A stretch of 64,000 nt of DNA from Pontiella desulfatans (GCF_900890425.1 NZ_CAAHFG010000002.1:1054001-1118000), one strand, 5' to 3'. Shown: positions 34,892 to 46,879, numbered from the stretch's first letter. Translations and numbers: made by a program. The notes: generated by a model not told the origin, from the sequence alone.

Positions 34892-36466
34892 ATGAAGTGT
34901 TTTAATGTTTTATTGGTGCTGGCCATTACCTCGATCTCGTCTTGGGCGGTGGAGCCGGCGTGGAAGCTGGAAAAGTGGCCGGAGGGCCGCACGTTGGTCT
35001 GGGCGAATCCGGGCGAGGGCGGCGAGTTCGGCGTGGCCGAAAACTGGAAGGAAAACGGCAAGGGCGCAAAGACGGCGCCGGATCGCGAAACCGATATCCT
35101 GCTGCCGAAAGCGTCGAAACCCTACATCGTCAAGGGCGGGCGCGTTGACCAGGTGCGCCATGTGGTCATCGAAGAGAACGGTGAGCTCCAGGGCAAGCAC
35201 CGCAACGAACTCGAAATCTGGGGCAACGTCGATGTCAAACCCGGCGGCGACATTCACTGGATTTCCATCCGCGGCGACCGCGACACCTACTTCAACATCG
35301 AAGACGCGGTCTTTCCCGGCAAGGGCCGCACCTACCGCCACACCTCCAAACGCCTGCCGAAGGAAAAGGCCTGCAATAGCCAGATTTCGCACAAGTTCCA
35401 GATCGCGAAGATCGGCACCAAGTCGGTCGAGTTTGTCGGAAACGTCGGCGTGAGCGACGAGGTGATGCTCCAGCACGGCAAGTGCATCATCAGCGGCGAC
35501 TTCCGCTTCAGCGGCGCCACCAACAAGGGCGCGTTCGAGGTCTACGACGGCGGCATCCTCGAGATCCAGTCCGGCGGACGCATCGCCCCGTTCATCAACA
35601 CCAATGCCAAAGGGGTCTACAACATCAACATCTACCGCAACGGCGTGCTCCAGGCGGGATCGCCCGAACGCCCGCTGACCGAGGATGCGTATGTCTGCCT
35701 TGGTTTTGCCGAAAACGACAAGCCGGGCCGCTCGGGACTCTATTCCGCGCTCGGTTCCATGATCCGCGTCTATTCCGCCAACCCGAAGCAGGCGCGCCTG
35801 GTGTTCACCTCCATCACCTCGATCGACGGCTTTGTCGATGGCCAGGGCCGCAAGGTCGGCGACCCGAACGAAGACGCGAAGGGCAACAAGGGCGTCGCCA
35901 TGCAGCTTGCGGGCGATGTGCAGCTCGACGGCGCGCACTTCGACTACATCATGTCGGACGGCATCGGCCTGTTCGACAAGGATATGGCCAACGACTGGAA
36001 AAACATCACCTTCGGCAAGCACTGCGCCTCGTCGAACGCCAAGAACCTGATCACCAAAATGGACGCCGATCCCAACTCCTACTACCACGGGCGCGGCGAC
36101 CAGAAGTCGGAATACGGCCTGACGCTCAAGGCGATGACCTCCATGAGCAAGCACCTCGGGGAATACGAGCCCTTCCAGCTTCAGACGCTGCCGGAAAACA
36201 CCAAGCTGCGCAAGGTCGGCTCCGGCGGAAACCAGATCGAAACGCCCGTCGCCGTCATTTTCAACGAGCCCGTGAAGGTCGAGATCAAGACCAAGGTGCC
36301 CGGCGCCAAGATCCGCTACACGACCGATGGCTCCGAACCCACCGGAAGTTCACCCGCCTACTCCGGCGCGATCAAGCTCACCAAGACCACCAGGCTGACG
36401 GTCAAGGCCTACAAGAACGGCGTCGGCTTCAGCCCCACCTACACCACCACCTACGTCATCCAATAA
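34892..36466 (+). CDS. Secreted beta-helix/G8-like protein with C-terminal chitobiase-type domain
   Basis: 524 residues from ATG 34892 (AAGGGA upstream), beginning with a signal peptide ([19 protein letters not shown]). Residues ~30-110 ([21 protein letters not shown]-type strand; [24 protein letters not shown]) resemble the G8-like opening of right-handed beta-helix proteins, followed by repeated short beta turns to ~residue 430 ([26 protein letters not shown]). The last ~65 residues match the chitobiase/beta-hexosaminidase C-terminal immunoglobulin-like domain ([31 protein letters not shown]). It stands 61 bases before the FG-GAP gene and may be the first member of that operon. No catalytic motif is evident. 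A carbohydrate-binding or scaffold role is inference. Confidence 0.75.
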   Translation: MKCFNVLLVLAITSISSWAVEPAWKLEKWPEGRTLVWANPGEGGEFGVAENWKENGKGAKTAPDRETDILLPKASKPYIVKGGRVDQVRHVVIEENGELQGKHRNELEIWGNVDVKPGGDIHWISIRGDRDTYFNIEDAVFPGKGRTYRHTSKRLPKEKACNSQISHKFQIAKIGTKSVEFVGNVGVSDEVMLQHGKCIISGDFRFSGATNKGAFEVYDGGILEIQSGGRIAPFINTNAKGVYNINIYRNGVLQAGSPERPLTEDAYVCLGFAENDKPGRSGLYSALGSMIRVYSANPKQARLVFTSITSIDGFVDGQGRKVGDPNEDAKGNKGVAMQLAGDVQLDGAHFDYIMSDGIGLFDKDMANDWKNITFGKHCASSNAKNLITKMDADPNSYYHGRGDQKSEYGLTLKAMTSMSKHLGEYEPFQLQTLPENTKLRKVGSGGNQIETPVAVIFNEPVKVEIKTKVPGAKIRYTTDGSEPTGSSPAYSGAIKLTKTTRLTVKAYKNGVGFSPTYTTTYVIQ

Positions 36467-36527
36467 TGCGGATGCGACGGAGAGATGGCAGAATTATTCT
36501 GTCCATTCAACCCAGAGAGCGAGTTTC

Positions 36528-38498
36528 ATGATTCTTTCCAAACCGAGAAACCTCCTGTGCGGCGTGGCCACACTTGTTTTGGCAGGCGCGGCGCAGGCCG
36601 TCATTAACCCGGCGTTGCAACCGGACGTCTATTTCCAGAAGTATGACAACATCGTCGTGCTGGAAATCGGCGCGATCGATCCCGCCGCCGCCAAGCTCAG
36701 CTGCTCCGTCGTCAAGGCGATCAAGGGCGACTACCAGTCCGGCACCACCATCGATATCGTCTTTGCGGGCGCACTCGCCGGGCAGGTGGCCGAGCGCGCC
36801 AACGACGGCTCGCTGGCGAAGGGCGACCGCTTCCCCGTTTTTGCGGGTAAGCCGAGCCGCCGCAAGTCCAACCGCCAGATCCGCATGTATGCCGACGAAT
36901 TCCTCGTTGGCGAAGTGCAGACGGAAAACCTGTTCCAGATCGGCATCAGCGAAGAGGTCGAAACCGATTCCGAGGGGAACAAGGTCAACACGCTCGCCGG
37001 CATCTTTTGCGGCATGACCTCGGAGCTGATCAAGATGCTCGAAGACATGGCCGCCGACCGCGACTACTATCCGCGAAAGGCCTACGTCAAATTCCTGCCC
37101 GACCTGCTGGTCGACGAGCTGCCCAAGTCGGTCGAGGGCGTAGCGATGTATGACCTCAACGGCGACGGCATGGAGGATCTCGTGGCCTGCTCCCCGGCGG
37201 GCGACCGCATCTATTTCCAGGTCGAGCCGATGAAGTTTTCCAACGTCACCGAAAAGCTCGGCATCACGTCGGCCAGCGTTAGCTGCTCCGTGGCGGATGT
37301 CGATTGCGACGGGCTCGCCGACCTGATGCTCGGCACAACGATCTATAAAGGCAAGTTCGACAAAACCTACACGCTCGAAAAGACCGATTGGCTCAAGGCC
37401 GAAGGCGACGGTTTCAAGAGCGCGTCGTTCGTTGAGCTTAACGGCGACGGGCTTCCGGACGTGGTTGCCAGCTTCGCTGGAACGGGACTGCGCGCCTTCC
37501 TTAATTCCGGCAAAGGATCATTTGCATCGGCCGAACTGGCGTTGCCATCAGAAGGCAACGGCTACTTTGTTCCCGGCGACTGGAACGGCGACAGCCGCAC
37601 CGACCTTTTCTATTCGCATGCCAATGGTTTCCTGATGGAGCAGGGCACGGACGGGACGTTCAAGCCTGCCGCGCACAACATCGAGTTTTCGTTCCGCACG
37701 GGCGTCGATGAATATGGCCAGACGGGCGCGGGCGTCTTTATGCCGACCTACCTGCCGAACAGCATGGATCTGGTGGTGCCGATCGAAAAGGATTGGCTGA
37801 TCATCTCCAACGAAGAAGGTGTGCTCACCGATATCACCGTTTGGGGCAACGAGATCAGCGAGGGTTCCGACTACCACCTCGCCACCGTCGCCGCCGACCT
37901 CAACGTCGATGGCTACATGGACATCTACACTGTCTGCGACCAGCAGAAGGAAAACCGATATATTATCAACCGCGGCTACGGCTCCTACATGCACGCCAAG
38001 GTGCACGTCGATGAAAAGCCGCTCTTCAAAGGCCCGGCGCACGGCTCCGGCGGCCGCTCGCTGGCGGTTGGCGACATTAACGACGACGGCGCACCCGACA
38101 TTTTGATCGGCAACGAAAAGGGCCAGCTCTTCCTGATCGTCAACGACACGCTCTCCATGCGCCAGCCGGGCGAGCTGTTGACGAAGGACGAAAAGCGCCT
38201 GCTCAACGTGCGCCTCTGTTCGGTGCGCGTGCTCGGGCCGAAGGGCGTCGTCGGTGCCAAGGTGCGCCTGCTCGATGCCAACGGCGCCGTCGTTGCGCGC
38301 AAGGATTTGGGCGGCAACGTCGCCACCGGATGCAGCAGTCCCGACACGGTCTGCTTCGCGGTGCGCACGCCGGGGAACTATAAACTGAACGTAGAATATG
38401 CCGATGGGCACAAGCGCGAGCTCGACGTCGATCTGACGACCGAAAAACGTGTTTCCATCGTAGCCGAACGCGGGGATTCCGAAGATGCTGGTTGGTGA
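36528..38498 (+). CDS. Secreted FG-GAP/VCBS repeat protein
   Basis: 656 residues, signal peptide [15 protein letters not shown]. Residues ~25-165 hold a beta-rich domain of unknown kind. From ~205 on, FG-GAP/VCBS units appear with calcium-loop style motifs: [78 protein letters not shown], suggesting a seven-bladed beta-propeller. The last ~110 residues form a small beta domain like the tail of ASPIC/UnbV proteins. The stop overlaps the start of the next gene by 14 bases, so they are translationally coupled. Export to the periplasm or surface is expected; the partner is probably the propeller protein encoded next. Ligand unknown. Confidence 0.85.
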   Translation: MILSKPRNLLCGVATLVLAGAAQAVINPALQPDVYFQKYDNIVVLEIGAIDPAAAKLSCSVVKAIKGDYQSGTTIDIVFAGALAGQVAERANDGSLAKGDRFPVFAGKPSRRKSNRQIRMYADEFLVGEVQTENLFQIGISEEVETDSEGNKVNTLAGIFCGMTSELIKMLEDMAADRDYYPRKAYVKFLPDLLVDELPKSVEGVAMYDLNGDGMEDLVACSPAGDRIYFQVEPMKFSNVTEKLGITSASVSCSVADVDCDGLADLMLGTTIYKGKFDKTYTLEKTDWLKAEGDGFKSASFVELNGDGLPDVVASFAGTGLRAFLNSGKGSFASAELALPSEGNGYFVPGDWNGDSRTDLFYSHANGFLMEQGTDGTFKPAAHNIEFSFRTGVDEYGQTGAGVFMPTYLPNSMDLVVPIEKDWLIISNEEGVLTDITVWGNEISEGSDYHLATVAADLNVDGYMDIYTVCDQQKENRYIINRGYGSYMHAKVHVDEKPLFKGPAHGSGGRSLAVGDINDDGAPDILIGNEKGQLFLIVNDTLSMRQPGELLTKDEKRLLNVRLCSVRVLGPKGVVGAKVRLLDANGAVVARKDLGGNVATGCSSPDTVCFAVRTPGNYKLNVEYADGHKRELDVDLTTEKRVSIVAERGDSEDAGW

Positions 38499-40080
38499 TT
38501 TAGCGGTTGTACCGATTTTTGTTAATGCGGGGGCGGCGATCCTCCCGGCGCTCGCCGCCGGAATCGCGACCTTTTTCGCGCTGCTCTTCAAACCTAAGGC
38601 GCTACTGAAGGCCTGCAAGGAAAAGCCGTTGGTTCCGGTATCGGTCGTTTTGATCGGCGTCGGCATCTGGGCGGCGGTTCGTTTCTGGCCCGCCCACGGC
38701 GGCGAAACGCACGAAGAACCGAAGCGCACCGCCAGCGCCGGATCGGGCACGGTCTACATCGACTGGACGGAGATCGCCCTGGCGCGCATCAAGGCCAAGC
38801 AACGCGGTGAAGTCAAAAAAGTTGAGCAGCCCAAGGTTGCCGTGGAAGCGGTCGATGCCCCCGTAATCTTCCGGGGCGGCAACCATCGCCTCGGCGCCGT
38901 CGGCCCGGCTCCCTCCGGCGAGTTGTCGCTGGCCTGGGACTATTTCCCGAGTTGGGTCGATGACGACGGCACGGTCGAAACGGTCGACTCCGCCATGATC
39001 CTTTCGAGCCCGGCCGTGCACGGCGACCGCGTCTATGCCGCCTCCTGCGAACTCGATCCGCCCGACTCCTACGGCATCGTCTTCTGCGTCGATGCCAACA
39101 CGGGCGAAACCATCTGGTCGATCGACCAGATCGACGGCGAAGAGATCAAGGGCTTCTTCAGCTCGCCCGCCGTCACCGCCGACGGCAAATATGTTTTGAT
39201 CGGGCAGGGGCTGCACCCGGACAGCGAATGCCAGCTTATCTGCATCGACACCGAAAGCGGCAAGGTGCATTGGACGGTCGAGAGCGACCTGCATATCGAA
39301 AGCTCGCCCGCCATTGAAAACGGCGTGGCCTATGTCGGCTGCGGCGCGATCGAAGATCCCGCCACGCACAAGCCGACCAGCCACACGGGTTACGTGATCG
39401 CCGTGCGCATTGCCGACGGCAAGGAACTTTGGCGGCGCGACGTGGTCGACCCCGAAAGCTCGCCCATCGTCAAGGACGGCGTCGTCTACATCGGCAGCGG
39501 CTTTAACGGCAAGGCCGTCGTTGCGCTAAATGCCGAGAACGGTGAAGAGCTGTGGAAAACCGAAACGCCGTATCCCATCACGGGTGCGGTCACGCTGATC
39601 AACGGCACCGTCATTGTCGGTGGCGGCAACGGCGACTTTGTTTTCCGCGATCCGAATCCGGCAGGCGTTGTTATGGCGCTCGACGCCAAGACGGGCGACG
39701 TCAAGTGGACGGCCGACATGCCCGATGCCGTGCTCGGCGCAGTCGCCGCTGGAAAATATTTCGTCGCGCCCGTTGCGGCGGGCAAGGTCGTTGCGCTCGA
39801 TCCCGCATCCGGCGAGCAGGTTTGGTCGACCGCCATCAGCGGGCAGGCCCCCGTGTTGGCGGGCGCCGCCGTGACCGACCAATTCGTCTACGCCGTCAGC
39901 CACGATGGCTACATGGCCAAGCTTTCCATCGACGATGGTTCCATTCTGGAAAAAACCTACATCAACGAAAAGACGCGTCCCGGCGAGCAGGGGCTTTCCA
40001 TCAGCTCGCCGATGATCGGCGGCGGCCGCATCTATGTCGGCAGTGAAACCGGAGGGCTGCGCTGCTATGAAGGATCGTAA
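38485..40080 (+). CDS. Membrane-anchored PQQ-type beta-propeller protein
   Basis: 531 residues. Two hydrophobic helices occupy ~residues 13-36 and 48-66 ([38 protein letters not shown]), then a ~50-residue linker. From ~130 to the end, PQQ/BamB-like blades repeat: [95 protein letters not shown]. There are no obvious PQQ cofactor ligands, so a binding or scaffold role is more likely than alcohol dehydrogenase. It overlaps the preceding FG-GAP gene by 14 bases and is overlapped by the next gene by 14 bases. The N-terminus probably holds the propeller at the outer face of the inner membrane. Confidence 0.85.
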   Translation: MLVGDLAVVPIFVNAGAAILPALAAGIATFFALLFKPKALLKACKEKPLVPVSVVLIGVGIWAAVRFWPAHGGETHEEPKRTASAGSGTVYIDWTEIALARIKAKQRGEVKKVEQPKVAVEAVDAPVIFRGGNHRLGAVGPAPSGELSLAWDYFPSWVDDDGTVETVDSAMILSSPAVHGDRVYAASCELDPPDSYGIVFCVDANTGETIWSIDQIDGEEIKGFFSSPAVTADGKYVLIGQGLHPDSECQLICIDTESGKVHWTVESDLHIESSPAIENGVAYVGCGAIEDPATHKPTSHTGYVIAVRIADGKELWRRDVVDPESSPIVKDGVVYIGSGFNGKAVVALNAENGEELWKTETPYPITGAVTLINGTVIVGGGNGDFVFRDPNPAGVVMALDAKTGDVKWTADMPDAVLGAVAAGKYFVAPVAAGKVVALDPASGEQVWSTAISGQAPVLAGAAVTDQFVYAVSHDGYMAKLSIDDGSILEKTYINEKTRPGEQGLSISSPMIGGGRIYVGSETGGLRCYEGS

Positions 40081-43000
40081 TATCCTGCCGCTCGCGGAGG
40101 CGCTCGACGTTTCACTCGTTGGTGGCAAGGCGATCAACTTGGCCAAGCTGATGCAGGCCGGGCTTCCGGTGCCCGGCGGGTTTGTGGTGACCACCACCAC
40201 CTTCCGCGCATCCGATGGAAAGGTGGGCAAGGAGCTGGCCGATGAAATCCGCGAGGCGCTGACGCCGCTCAAGGGCAAGCGCGTTGCGGCGCGGTCGTCG
40301 GCGACCGCCGAAGACATGGCGGGGGCTTCGATGGCCGGGCAGTACGACACCTTCCTGAATCTCGAAACCGAAGAGCAGATTATCGAAGCCGTCGAAAAGT
40401 GCTGGCAAAGCATTCGGTCGAGCCGCACCGAGGCCTATCTTGCGGAACACGGCATCGCGCTCGACGACGTGGCCATGGCCGTTGTGGTGCAGCAGCAGGT
40501 TACGGCCGACGTTGCGGGCGTGCTGTTCACAGCCGACCCGCGCACGGGAACGCGCGATAATGTGTTGATCGAAGCAACGTGGGGATTGGGCGAGGCACTC
40601 GTCTCCGGCGACGTGCAGCCCGACGTTATCCGCGTGGATGGCGACAAGGTGCTTTCCTACGACGTTGCCGACAAGAAACACGCGATCTATCCCGGCGGCG
40701 ACGGCATCGAAGACGTGCCGGAAGAGCAGCGCAAGCGCGCCTGCCTCGACTATGGTCTAATCATGCGCCTGACCGATCTCGGCGCAAAGGCCGCCGCGCA
40801 TTTTGGCGGGCCGCAGGATGTCGAGTGGGCCATCGAAAAGGGCGAGGTGCTGATGCTGCAGGCGCGGCCGATCACCACACTGGCCGAGACCGATGCCTAC
40901 AACAAACTGCTTTCCGAAACGAAGACCTACTTGAGCCAGCGCGTCGAAGACGGCGGCGGCCCGTGGGTGCGCCATAACCTCGGCGAAACCCTGCCGCATC
41001 CGACGCCGTTGACGTGGTCGCTGGTTTCGCACTTTATGTCCGGCAGTGGCGGCTTCGGCAAAATGCACGAGGAGCTCGGCTTTGCGCCGGGCGAGAAGGT
41101 GAAGGCGCGTAGCTTCCTTGACCGTATCGGCGGCGAGGTCTACATGGACTGCTCGCTGATGACCGAAATGTTTTCGGCCAACTATCCCTTTGCCTTCGAT
41201 CCGGAGCTGCTGCGCTCCGATCCGGACGCCGCGCAAAATCCACCGACCGTGCCGAACGGCGGGCTGAAAAAAATCGGTGATGCCGCCAAGCTGGCCAAAT
41301 CAGCCGCCGCAAAGATCGATGCGCTTTCGTTGAACCTCGACCAACGTTTCGACGAGGAATATGTGCCGGAGCTGATGGGCTGGAGCCTGGCGCAGGAATC
41401 GGTTGAACTGCAAAGCCTCGGCGATGCGGAGTTGATTGAGCTTTGGAAGGAGCAGTCGGCCAAGGTGCTCGACGATTTTGGCGGAATGGCATTCCTTCCG
41501 AGCATGGTTGAAGCGGTGGCGGTCGAAGAACTGCGGCAGCTACTGAACGAACATGTGTGGGACGAGGATCCCGACGAACTGGTTTCGATGCTTTCGGTCG
41601 GCGTTCGCCCCGACTGCACCATGGCCGCCAACATGGCGCTGGCCGATTTGGATCTGGACGAGTGGCTTGCACAATACGGCCACCGCGCCCCGGCGGAGTT
41701 CGACCTCGCGTCGCCGCGCTGGAACGAGCGCCCGGACGGCGTCCGCAAGATGGCGGAGCAGGTGGCCGGAACCGATCTCGATACGTTGCATCACGAACGA
41801 TTGGAAGCGGCCGATAAATGCCTGACCAAGCTGTATGCCGAACTCGATGCGGATACGATGGAAAAGGTGGAGGCGGCGTCGAATCGGGTGCGCCGCTATA
41901 TCCGCTTCCGCGAAGACGGCAAGTTTTATCTGATGCGCGCCTACTCGGTGCTGCGCACCACCGCGCTCGAATTCGGCCGCCGCCTGACGGTGGACGACGA
42001 CATCTTTTTCATGGAGCCGGAGGAAATCTTCGCGGCGCTCGAAAGCGGCTTTGTTCCGGTGGATCGGATTGCCGACCGCAAGTTGGCATACGCGATTGAG
42101 CCGCGCTTGCAGACGCCGCATGTGATCGAGGCGGGCGATGTTGCATCGTTGGGCAACGCCGTGGTGCGTGCCGATGGCCCGGCGCTGGCGGCGCACGGCG
42201 TTTCGTGCGGTTCGGCGGTCGGCCCGGCCTCGATTGTGCTTAGTCCCGATCAATGCGATGGCTTTGAAAAGGGCTCGATCCTGGTTTGCCCCTCCACCGA
42301 TCCATCGTGGACGCCGCTGTTCGCCAAGGCGGGTGGGCTTGTGCTGGAGCGCGGCGGTTCGCTGTCGCACGGCGCGGTGGTTGCTCGCGAGATGGGCTTG
42401 CCCGCTGTCGTGCTCGACGGCGCCACCGAACTGTTGGCGCAGGGCGAGACGATTACGGTCGATGCCAACGCAGGAATGGTCTATCGCGAAGGGGCGGACG
42501 CCGAGGTGGAGGATGCGCGCATTCCGCGCAGCGAAATTCCGCCGCCCGCGAGTGCCAAGGAAGCCAGCGCCAACCGACTCGGTTTGACGATGGCGATTGT
42601 TTGGGGGGTGCTGTTGGGGCTGGTGTTTCTGCTGCCGCCGAACCTGCTGCACGATCCGTTCATGGGCCTGCTCGATACGCTGCTGTGGCCACTGGTGCGC
42701 GGCTTCGGCATGATTGGCGCCGTGGCTATTGTGGCCGGGTTTTTCGGTCTGATTCCGATTCTCGGCCAGCGCTATTTGACCGACAACGGTCGGTTGTTCG
42801 AAGCCAAGCGCCGTTCGGGCCTGCTGCGCAAGGCGGCGAACAAACTGCCCGCCGAAAGCGCCCGCCGAAAAACCATGGAACAACTGGCCGCGCCCGTAAC
42901 GACGCGCATTTTGAAAGCATCGATGGTTCCGCTGGCGTTGATTCTTGGGCCGATGATCATGGTCTTCATGTGGTTCCCGATGCGGGTTGATCCGGCATCG

Positions 43001-43591
43001 TGGAACGCCGAGCCGGGACGCATGGTCAGCATTGTGGCCGAGATCGATGGGGAATGCCTGGCACCCGTCTCGCTGGCCGTGCCTTCGCCGTTGGAACTGG
43101 ATTCGGACGCGGCGCAAACGCTGCCGCCGATCCGCACCGAGCTCGAAGAACTGCGCGCCGAGTGGAAGGATGCGAGCGACATGTCCGACCTTCCGTGGGA
43201 AGTGCAGTCGGCCGCCGACCATACGCGCATGACGATGCTCGCCAGCCTCAACGCATTCTTGAGAGAGGGCGTTCCTCCGCAAAAGATGACGTGGCTCATC
43301 AGCGTGCCCGAAAGCGCCGAAGGCAAACATCCGGTCAAGCTGAAGGTGGGGGACGAAACCGTATCCTCGTTTGATTTGGTGTTTGGCCGGAACGTTCCGC
43401 CCGCTCCGGCGGCGTTCGCCGAGGTATCGGAGCAGGTGGTGTCGATCACGATCAACTATCCGCGCGCGCTGCAGCAGGCGAGCTTTTTCAAGCTACCTGG
43501 CACCAAGAAGGATCTCGGTTGGCTCGGCATCTACCTGCTCGCCTACCTGCCGACCATGTTCGTCGCCAAGTTCGCGCTGCGCGTGCCGTAG
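40067..43591 (+). CDS. PEP synthase-like ATP-grasp/phosphohistidine protein fused to a DUF106-like membrane region
   Basis: 1174 residues from ATG 40067 (GGAGGG upstream), overlapping the previous gene by 14 bases. Residues ~1-300 match the pyruvate-phosphate-dikinase N-terminal ATP-binding part ([57 protein letters not shown]). A helical middle (~310-720) recalls the rifampicin-phosphotransferase class. The swivelling domain has [22 protein letters not shown] with phosphohistidine H768. The C-terminal PEP-binding barrel of true PEP synthase is missing. From ~836, membrane helices (two at ~836-905, then a basic coiled stretch, one at ~950-975, last at ~1150-1172) are laid out like DUF106/YidC-Oxa1-type proteins, with a ~150-residue beta domain before the last. 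A phosphotransfer reaction tied to a membrane process is inferred; substrate unknown. Confidence 0.75.
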   Translation: MKDRNILPLAEALDVSLVGGKAINLAKLMQAGLPVPGGFVVTTTTFRASDGKVGKELADEIREALTPLKGKRVAARSSATAEDMAGASMAGQYDTFLNLETEEQIIEAVEKCWQSIRSSRTEAYLAEHGIALDDVAMAVVVQQQVTADVAGVLFTADPRTGTRDNVLIEATWGLGEALVSGDVQPDVIRVDGDKVLSYDVADKKHAIYPGGDGIEDVPEEQRKRACLDYGLIMRLTDLGAKAAAHFGGPQDVEWAIEKGEVLMLQARPITTLAETDAYNKLLSETKTYLSQRVEDGGGPWVRHNLGETLPHPTPLTWSLVSHFMSGSGGFGKMHEELGFAPGEKVKARSFLDRIGGEVYMDCSLMTEMFSANYPFAFDPELLRSDPDAAQNPPTVPNGGLKKIGDAAKLAKSAAAKIDALSLNLDQRFDEEYVPELMGWSLAQESVELQSLGDAELIELWKEQSAKVLDDFGGMAFLPSMVEAVAVEELRQLLNEHVWDEDPDELVSMLSVGVRPDCTMAANMALADLDLDEWLAQYGHRAPAEFDLASPRWNERPDGVRKMAEQVAGTDLDTLHHERLEAADKCLTKLYAELDADTMEKVEAASNRVRRYIRFREDGKFYLMRAYSVLRTTALEFGRRLTVDDDIFFMEPEEIFAALESGFVPVDRIADRKLAYAIEPRLQTPHVIEAGDVASLGNAVVRADGPALAAHGVSCGSAVGPASIVLSPDQCDGFEKGSILVCPSTDPSWTPLFAKAGGLVLERGGSLSHGAVVAREMGLPAVVLDGATELLAQGETITVDANAGMVYREGADAEVEDARIPRSEIPPPASAKEASANRLGLTMAIVWGVLLGLVFLLPPNLLHDPFMGLLDTLLWPLVRGFGMIGAVAIVAGFFGLIPILGQRYLTDNGRLFEAKRRSGLLRKAANKLPAESARRKTMEQLAAPVTTRILKASMVPLALILGPMIMVFMWFPMRVDPASWNAEPGRMVSIVAEIDGECLAPVSLAVPSPLELDSDAAQTLPPIRTELEELRAEWKDASDMSDLPWEVQSAADHTRMTMLASLNAFLREGVPPQKMTWLISVPESAEGKHPVKLKVGDETVSSFDLVFGRNVPPAPAAFAEVSEQVVSITINYPRALQQASFFKLPGTKKDLGWLGIYLLAYLPTMFVAKFALRVP

Positions 43592-43604
43592 GCCATTGGT
43601 GGAG

Positions 43605-43624
43605 GGACGGGTTCCACCCCGTCC
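43605..43624. terminator. Weak bidirectional hairpin between convergent genes
   Basis: GGACGGG (43605-43611) pairs with CCCGTCC (43618-43624) around a six-base loop. No T-run follows, so it may be only an RNA 3'-end structure. It lies between the fusion gene and the Gfo/Idh gene, whose 3' ends face each other. Confidence 0.45.
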
Positions 43625-43676
43625 GCCGCACGAACGGTGTGGGCAAGGTGGAACTCGACCTTCCATTCTCCGGCGT

Positions 43677-45050
43677 TTAGCGCTTCCAGAGGTCTTCGCC
43701 GTATTCCCAGCCTTTGCGAACCGGTTCCTTGAGGTGTTGGTTCAATTCGGGGCGGTTGGTGATTTTCGCCTTTTTGGAATCCCATTCGATCTTGCCGCCA
43801 TGGTTGACGGCGATGATGCCGAGCAGCATGATTTCGGTGAAGGGCGCGGCATAGTCGAAGTTGGCGCCGCATTCCGGACCGCCTTTGATGGCGTTGACCA
43901 GTTCGAGGATCGGACCGCCCTTGATGCGCGGGTATTTCTCGTCCGGATAGCCGGCGGCCTTGAACTCGACCTGTGCTTCCTTGTTGCCCAGGCGCGGGTT
44001 GTTGGAACGGTTGTCGGTGAAGCCGCTGTTTTTGGTTCCGTGGTAGAAGGTTCCGGCATTGGGCGGGTTGCCCGGCCATGTCCAGTCGGCGGGGGCGGAG
44101 GGGCGGAACAAGCTGGGATCGCCGTTGTACCAATAGAAGGTGCAGGGAGCCATGGAACCGCGCTTTTTGAAGTCGAAGCGGACGCGGCAGCCGTCGGCCA
44201 CCATCCATTCGTCGCCGCCGGCCACCTTTTCGGCTTCCACGGCCACCGGCTCGTAGAGATCGAGCAGCCAGATGGGGGCGTCGGCCACATGGCAGAACCA
44301 GTCGCCGAAGGTGCCGGTGCCATAGCGGTTGAATCCCCTCCACTTTTTCGGATGGTAGAGGTTGTGGAAGGTCGTCGGACCGGTCGGTCCCTGCCAAAGA
44401 TCCCAGTCCAGGGAGGCCGGCACCGGATCTGCGGCGGGCGGAAGGCTTTCCGGGCGCTGGAAATAGGGCCCCGTCCAGTTGGGGCCGCCGATGTAGCTGT
44501 GGGCTTCGGTGATCTGGCCGAAAATGCCGTGGTCGTACCACTCCTTGAGTTGGCGGATGCCGTTGTAGGTATGGCCCTGGTTACCCATGTTGGTGAGCAC
44601 CTTGTATTTGTCCTTGGCTTTTTTCAGCGTGCGGGCCTGCCAGATGTTGTGGGCCAGCGGCTTCTGGGTGAAGACGTTGATGCCGCGCTCCATGGCGGCC
44701 ATGGTGGCGGCGAAGTGGGTGTGGTCGGGCGTGTTGATGCAAACCATGTCGATTTCCTTGCCCATTTTATCGAGCATGACGCGGAAATCGGAAAAGCGTT
44801 TGGCGGTCGGATTGCCCGGATGCTTGTCGAGGTTTTTGTCGATCATGGAGGAATCGACATCGCACAGGGCGACAATGTTTTCGCCCTGGACACCGCCGTA
44901 GGCCATTTTCGCAATGTTTCCGGCGCCGATCATGGCGACGTTGACTTTGCTATTGGCCGATTGGCCGGGCTTGCCGATGCTGAACATCGGAATGGCTGTT
45001 GAAGCCGCGGCTGCGGTCATTTGGAAAGATCTACGGTTCATCTTCTTCAT
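43677..45050 (-). CDS. Gfo/Idh/MocA-family oxidoreductase with Tat signal
   Basis: 457 residues from ATG 45050 (AAGGGA upstream). The N-terminus has a twin-arginine signal ([19 protein letters not shown]), so the folded, probably cofactor-loaded protein is exported. The Rossmann fold shows [21 protein letters not shown], and INTPDHTHF with EKPL replaced by QKPLAHN (the Lys of the catalytic dyad is kept). The C-terminal half is the usual dehydrogenase alpha/beta domain with [15 protein letters not shown]. Long Tat-exported members of this kind are abundant in Planctomycetes and Kiritimatiellota and act on unknown sugars. It is convergent with the PEP-synthase-like fusion gene and stands alone as a unit. 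Confidence 0.9.
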   Translation of the reverse strand: MKKMNRRSFQMTAAAASTAIPMFSIGKPGQSANSKVNVAMIGAGNIAKMAYGGVQGENIVALCDVDSSMIDKNLDKHPGNPTAKRFSDFRVMLDKMGKEIDMVCINTPDHTHFAATMAAMERGINVFTQKPLAHNIWQARTLKKAKDKYKVLTNMGNQGHTYNGIRQLKEWYDHGIFGQITEAHSYIGGPNWTGPYFQRPESLPPAADPVPASLDWDLWQGPTGPTTFHNLYHPKKWRGFNRYGTGTFGDWFCHVADAPIWLLDLYEPVAVEAEKVAGGDEWMVADGCRVRFDFKKRGSMAPCTFYWYNGDPSLFRPSAPADWTWPGNPPNAGTFYHGTKNSGFTDNRSNNPRLGNKEAQVEFKAAGYPDEKYPRIKGGPILELVNAIKGGPECGANFDYAAPFTEIMLLGIIAVNHGGKIEWDSKKAKITNRPELNQHLKEPVRKGWEYGEDLWKR

Positions 45051-45279
45051 GTCGTTCCCTTGGTTGATAAATAACAATCCCAGTAATTTTCGGGGTTCCA
45101 TCATTCCATGATCTGGCGGAACCGCCATCAATATGATCCCAAGAATTAGCACTATAGTCCCGTGCTCGCCCAGGGTGTACGGGAAAGAAACGCCCGCACC
45201 CATCCGAAATGGACAGCGGAGAGGCCTCCGCAGAGGGTGGCACCTGACTCCTGCTACCTGGTTACCGATGCGGGTCGCG

Positions 45280-46362
45280 TCAGCCGGCCATCTGCTGCTT
45301 GATGCGTATTTCGACGTCGTGCTCGTAGAGGGCGGTGAGGATTTCGTCGAGGGCGCCTTCCATGACGCGGTCGAGCTTGTAGAGCGTGAGGTTGATGCGG
45401 TGGTCGGTGAGGCGGTTCTGCGGATAGTTATAGGTGCGGATTTTTTCGGAGCGGTCGCCGGAGCCGACCATGGATTTTCGCTCGGAGGCCTGCGCTTCGG
45501 CGTTTTCGCGCTGCTGGGTGTCGTAGATGCGCGCACGGAGCATTTTCATGGCGGCGGCCTTGTTCTTGTGCTGGGAGCGTTCGTCTTGGCATTGGACGAC
45601 GGTGCCGGTCGGGATATGGGTGATGCGGATGGCGGAGTCGGTGGTGTTGACGTGCTGGCCGCCGGCGCCGGAGGAGCGGTAGGTGTCGATGCGCAGGTCT
45701 TCGCTCTTGATTTCGATGTCGACCTCTTCCACTTCGGCCAGCACGGCGACGGTGGCGGCGGAGGTGTGGACGCGGCCCTGGGTTTCGGTCTGGGGGACGC
45801 GCTGTACGCGGTGGGTTCCGCCTTCGTGCTTGAGGGTTTTGTAGACCTCTTCGCCTTCAACGGAGAAGGAGACTTCCTTGTAGCCGCCGGATTCCGACGG
45901 GGAGACGTCGAGGACCTTGTGCCTCCATCCCTTCAGGTCGAAATAGCGGGTGTACATGCGGTAGAGGTCGCCGCAGAAGATGCCGGCTTCGTCGCCGCCG
46001 GTGCCGGCGCGGATTTCCATGATGACGTTGCGGGAGTCGGTGGGGTCGGCCGGAATGAGCGACACCATCATCTCGCGCTCGGCCTTGGGGAGGGTCTCCT
46101 CGATCTCGGCCAGTTCCATTTCGGCCATTTCCTTCAACTCGGCATCGGAGTCGGCATCGGTCAGGATGGCTTCGGCTTCGGCTTTGGCATCGACAAGGGA
46201 CAGGACGTTTTTTGCGCATTCGGCCAGCATTTTTTGGTGCGAGTAGTCGCGCATGCACTCCTGCATCTTCTTGGGGTCGGATGAAACCTCGGGCCGAGAC
46301 ATGCGTGTTTCGAGTTCGCCGAGCTTGGATTGGAGCTGTTCGAGGTATGCGTGGTCGATCAT
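45280..46362 (-). CDS. prfA: Peptide chain release factor 1
   Basis: 360 residues, standard length. The GGQ peptidyl-hydrolysis motif is at residues 234-236 ([15 protein letters not shown]). The stop-codon reading loop reads [10 protein letters not shown], a PxT motif as in RF1 (usually PAT or PVT), not the SPF of RF2, so it should read UAA and UAG. An AGGA ribosome site precedes the ATG. Neighbours are the Gfo/Idh gene (230 bases away) and rpmE on the same strand; no prmC methyltransferase gene lies next to it, unlike in many genomes. Confidence 0.97.
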   Translation of the reverse strand: MIDHAYLEQLQSKLGELETRMSRPEVSSDPKKMQECMRDYSHQKMLAECAKNVLSLVDAKAEAEAILTDADSDAELKEMAEMELAEIEETLPKAEREMMVSLIPADPTDSRNVIMEIRAGTGGDEAGIFCGDLYRMYTRYFDLKGWRHKVLDVSPSESGGYKEVSFSVEGEEVYKTLKHEGGTHRVQRVPQTETQGRVHTSAATVAVLAEVEEVDIEIKSEDLRIDTYRSSGAGGQHVNTTDSAIRITHIPTGTVVQCQDERSQHKNKAAAMKMLRARIYDTQQRENAEAQASERKSMVGSGDRSEKIRTYNYPQNRLTDHRINLTLYKLDRVMEGALDEILTALYEHDVEIRIKQQMAG

Positions 46363-46490
46363 GGTAAGATCCTGGGGTGTTGAATGGTTGAATGCGTGGC
46401 TCGTGGGATGGGGGGCTGGGGAAGGGCCGTGGGCAATCGCTCAGTTTTCCTGTAATCCAGCATTCCAATCGTCCATTTTATCCGGGCACA

Positions 46491-46526
46491 AAAAGGCCGA
46501 ACCTGCTTGCGCGGGTCCGGCTTTCC
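46491..46526 (-). terminator. Terminator of rpmE
   Basis: Read on the minus strand, AAAGCCGGACC and GGTTCGGCCTTTTT form a stem around a GCGCAAGC-type centre, ending in a T-run. It begins 14 bases beyond the rpmE stop. A convincing factor-independent terminator. Confidence 0.85.
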
Positions 46527-46539
46527 AAAAGGCAAAAAG

Positions 46540-46746
46540 CTAGTAGGTGCCTTCTGCGAAACGCTTCTTGAAGCGGTCTACGCGGCCTTCCGTGTCGATC
46601 AGTTTTGCGCTTCCCGTGAAGAACGGGTGGCAGCTCGAGCAGGTGTTCACATGCATCTGTTTAACGGTGGAACGGGTTTTCACCTCGTTGCCGCAGGCGC
46701 AGTGGACGGTTGCTTCTTCGTAGTTCGGATGTATATTTGCTTTCAT
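46540..46746 (-). CDS. rpmE: Ribosomal protein bL31 (zinc-binding form)
   Basis: 68 residues from ATG 46746, with GAGGA 8 bases upstream; seven residues in front of this Met are also open but lack support. [20 protein letters not shown], then [12 protein letters not shown] gives the zinc ligands of the C+ form of bL31 (Cys in CACGN and CSSC). The zinc-containing copy binds the large ribosomal subunit bridge. The gene is separated from prfA by its own terminator, so they are separate transcripts. The GC-rich hairpin described at 46491-46526 follows. Confidence 0.96.
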   Translation of the reverse strand: MKANIHPNYEEATVHCACGNEVKTRSTVKQMHVNTCSSCHPFFTGSAKLIDTEGRVDRFKKRFAEGTY

Positions 46747-46879
46747 GTCTAAAATCCTCGTGTTCAATTGGGAGCGTGGTTTTTATACAAAGCGCCCCGG
46801 TGACGCAAGGCTTGTTTTGGTTTTTTTGAGCAGATTTAACTTCCCGCATCGAGTCCGCTTGAAGTAATGTTTCCAGCCT

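Noticed and set aside
43371-45002. 543-codon plus-strand frame opposite the Gfo/Idh gene
   Set aside because: The minus strand has the Tat signal and Rossmann motifs; the plus frame has no start context.
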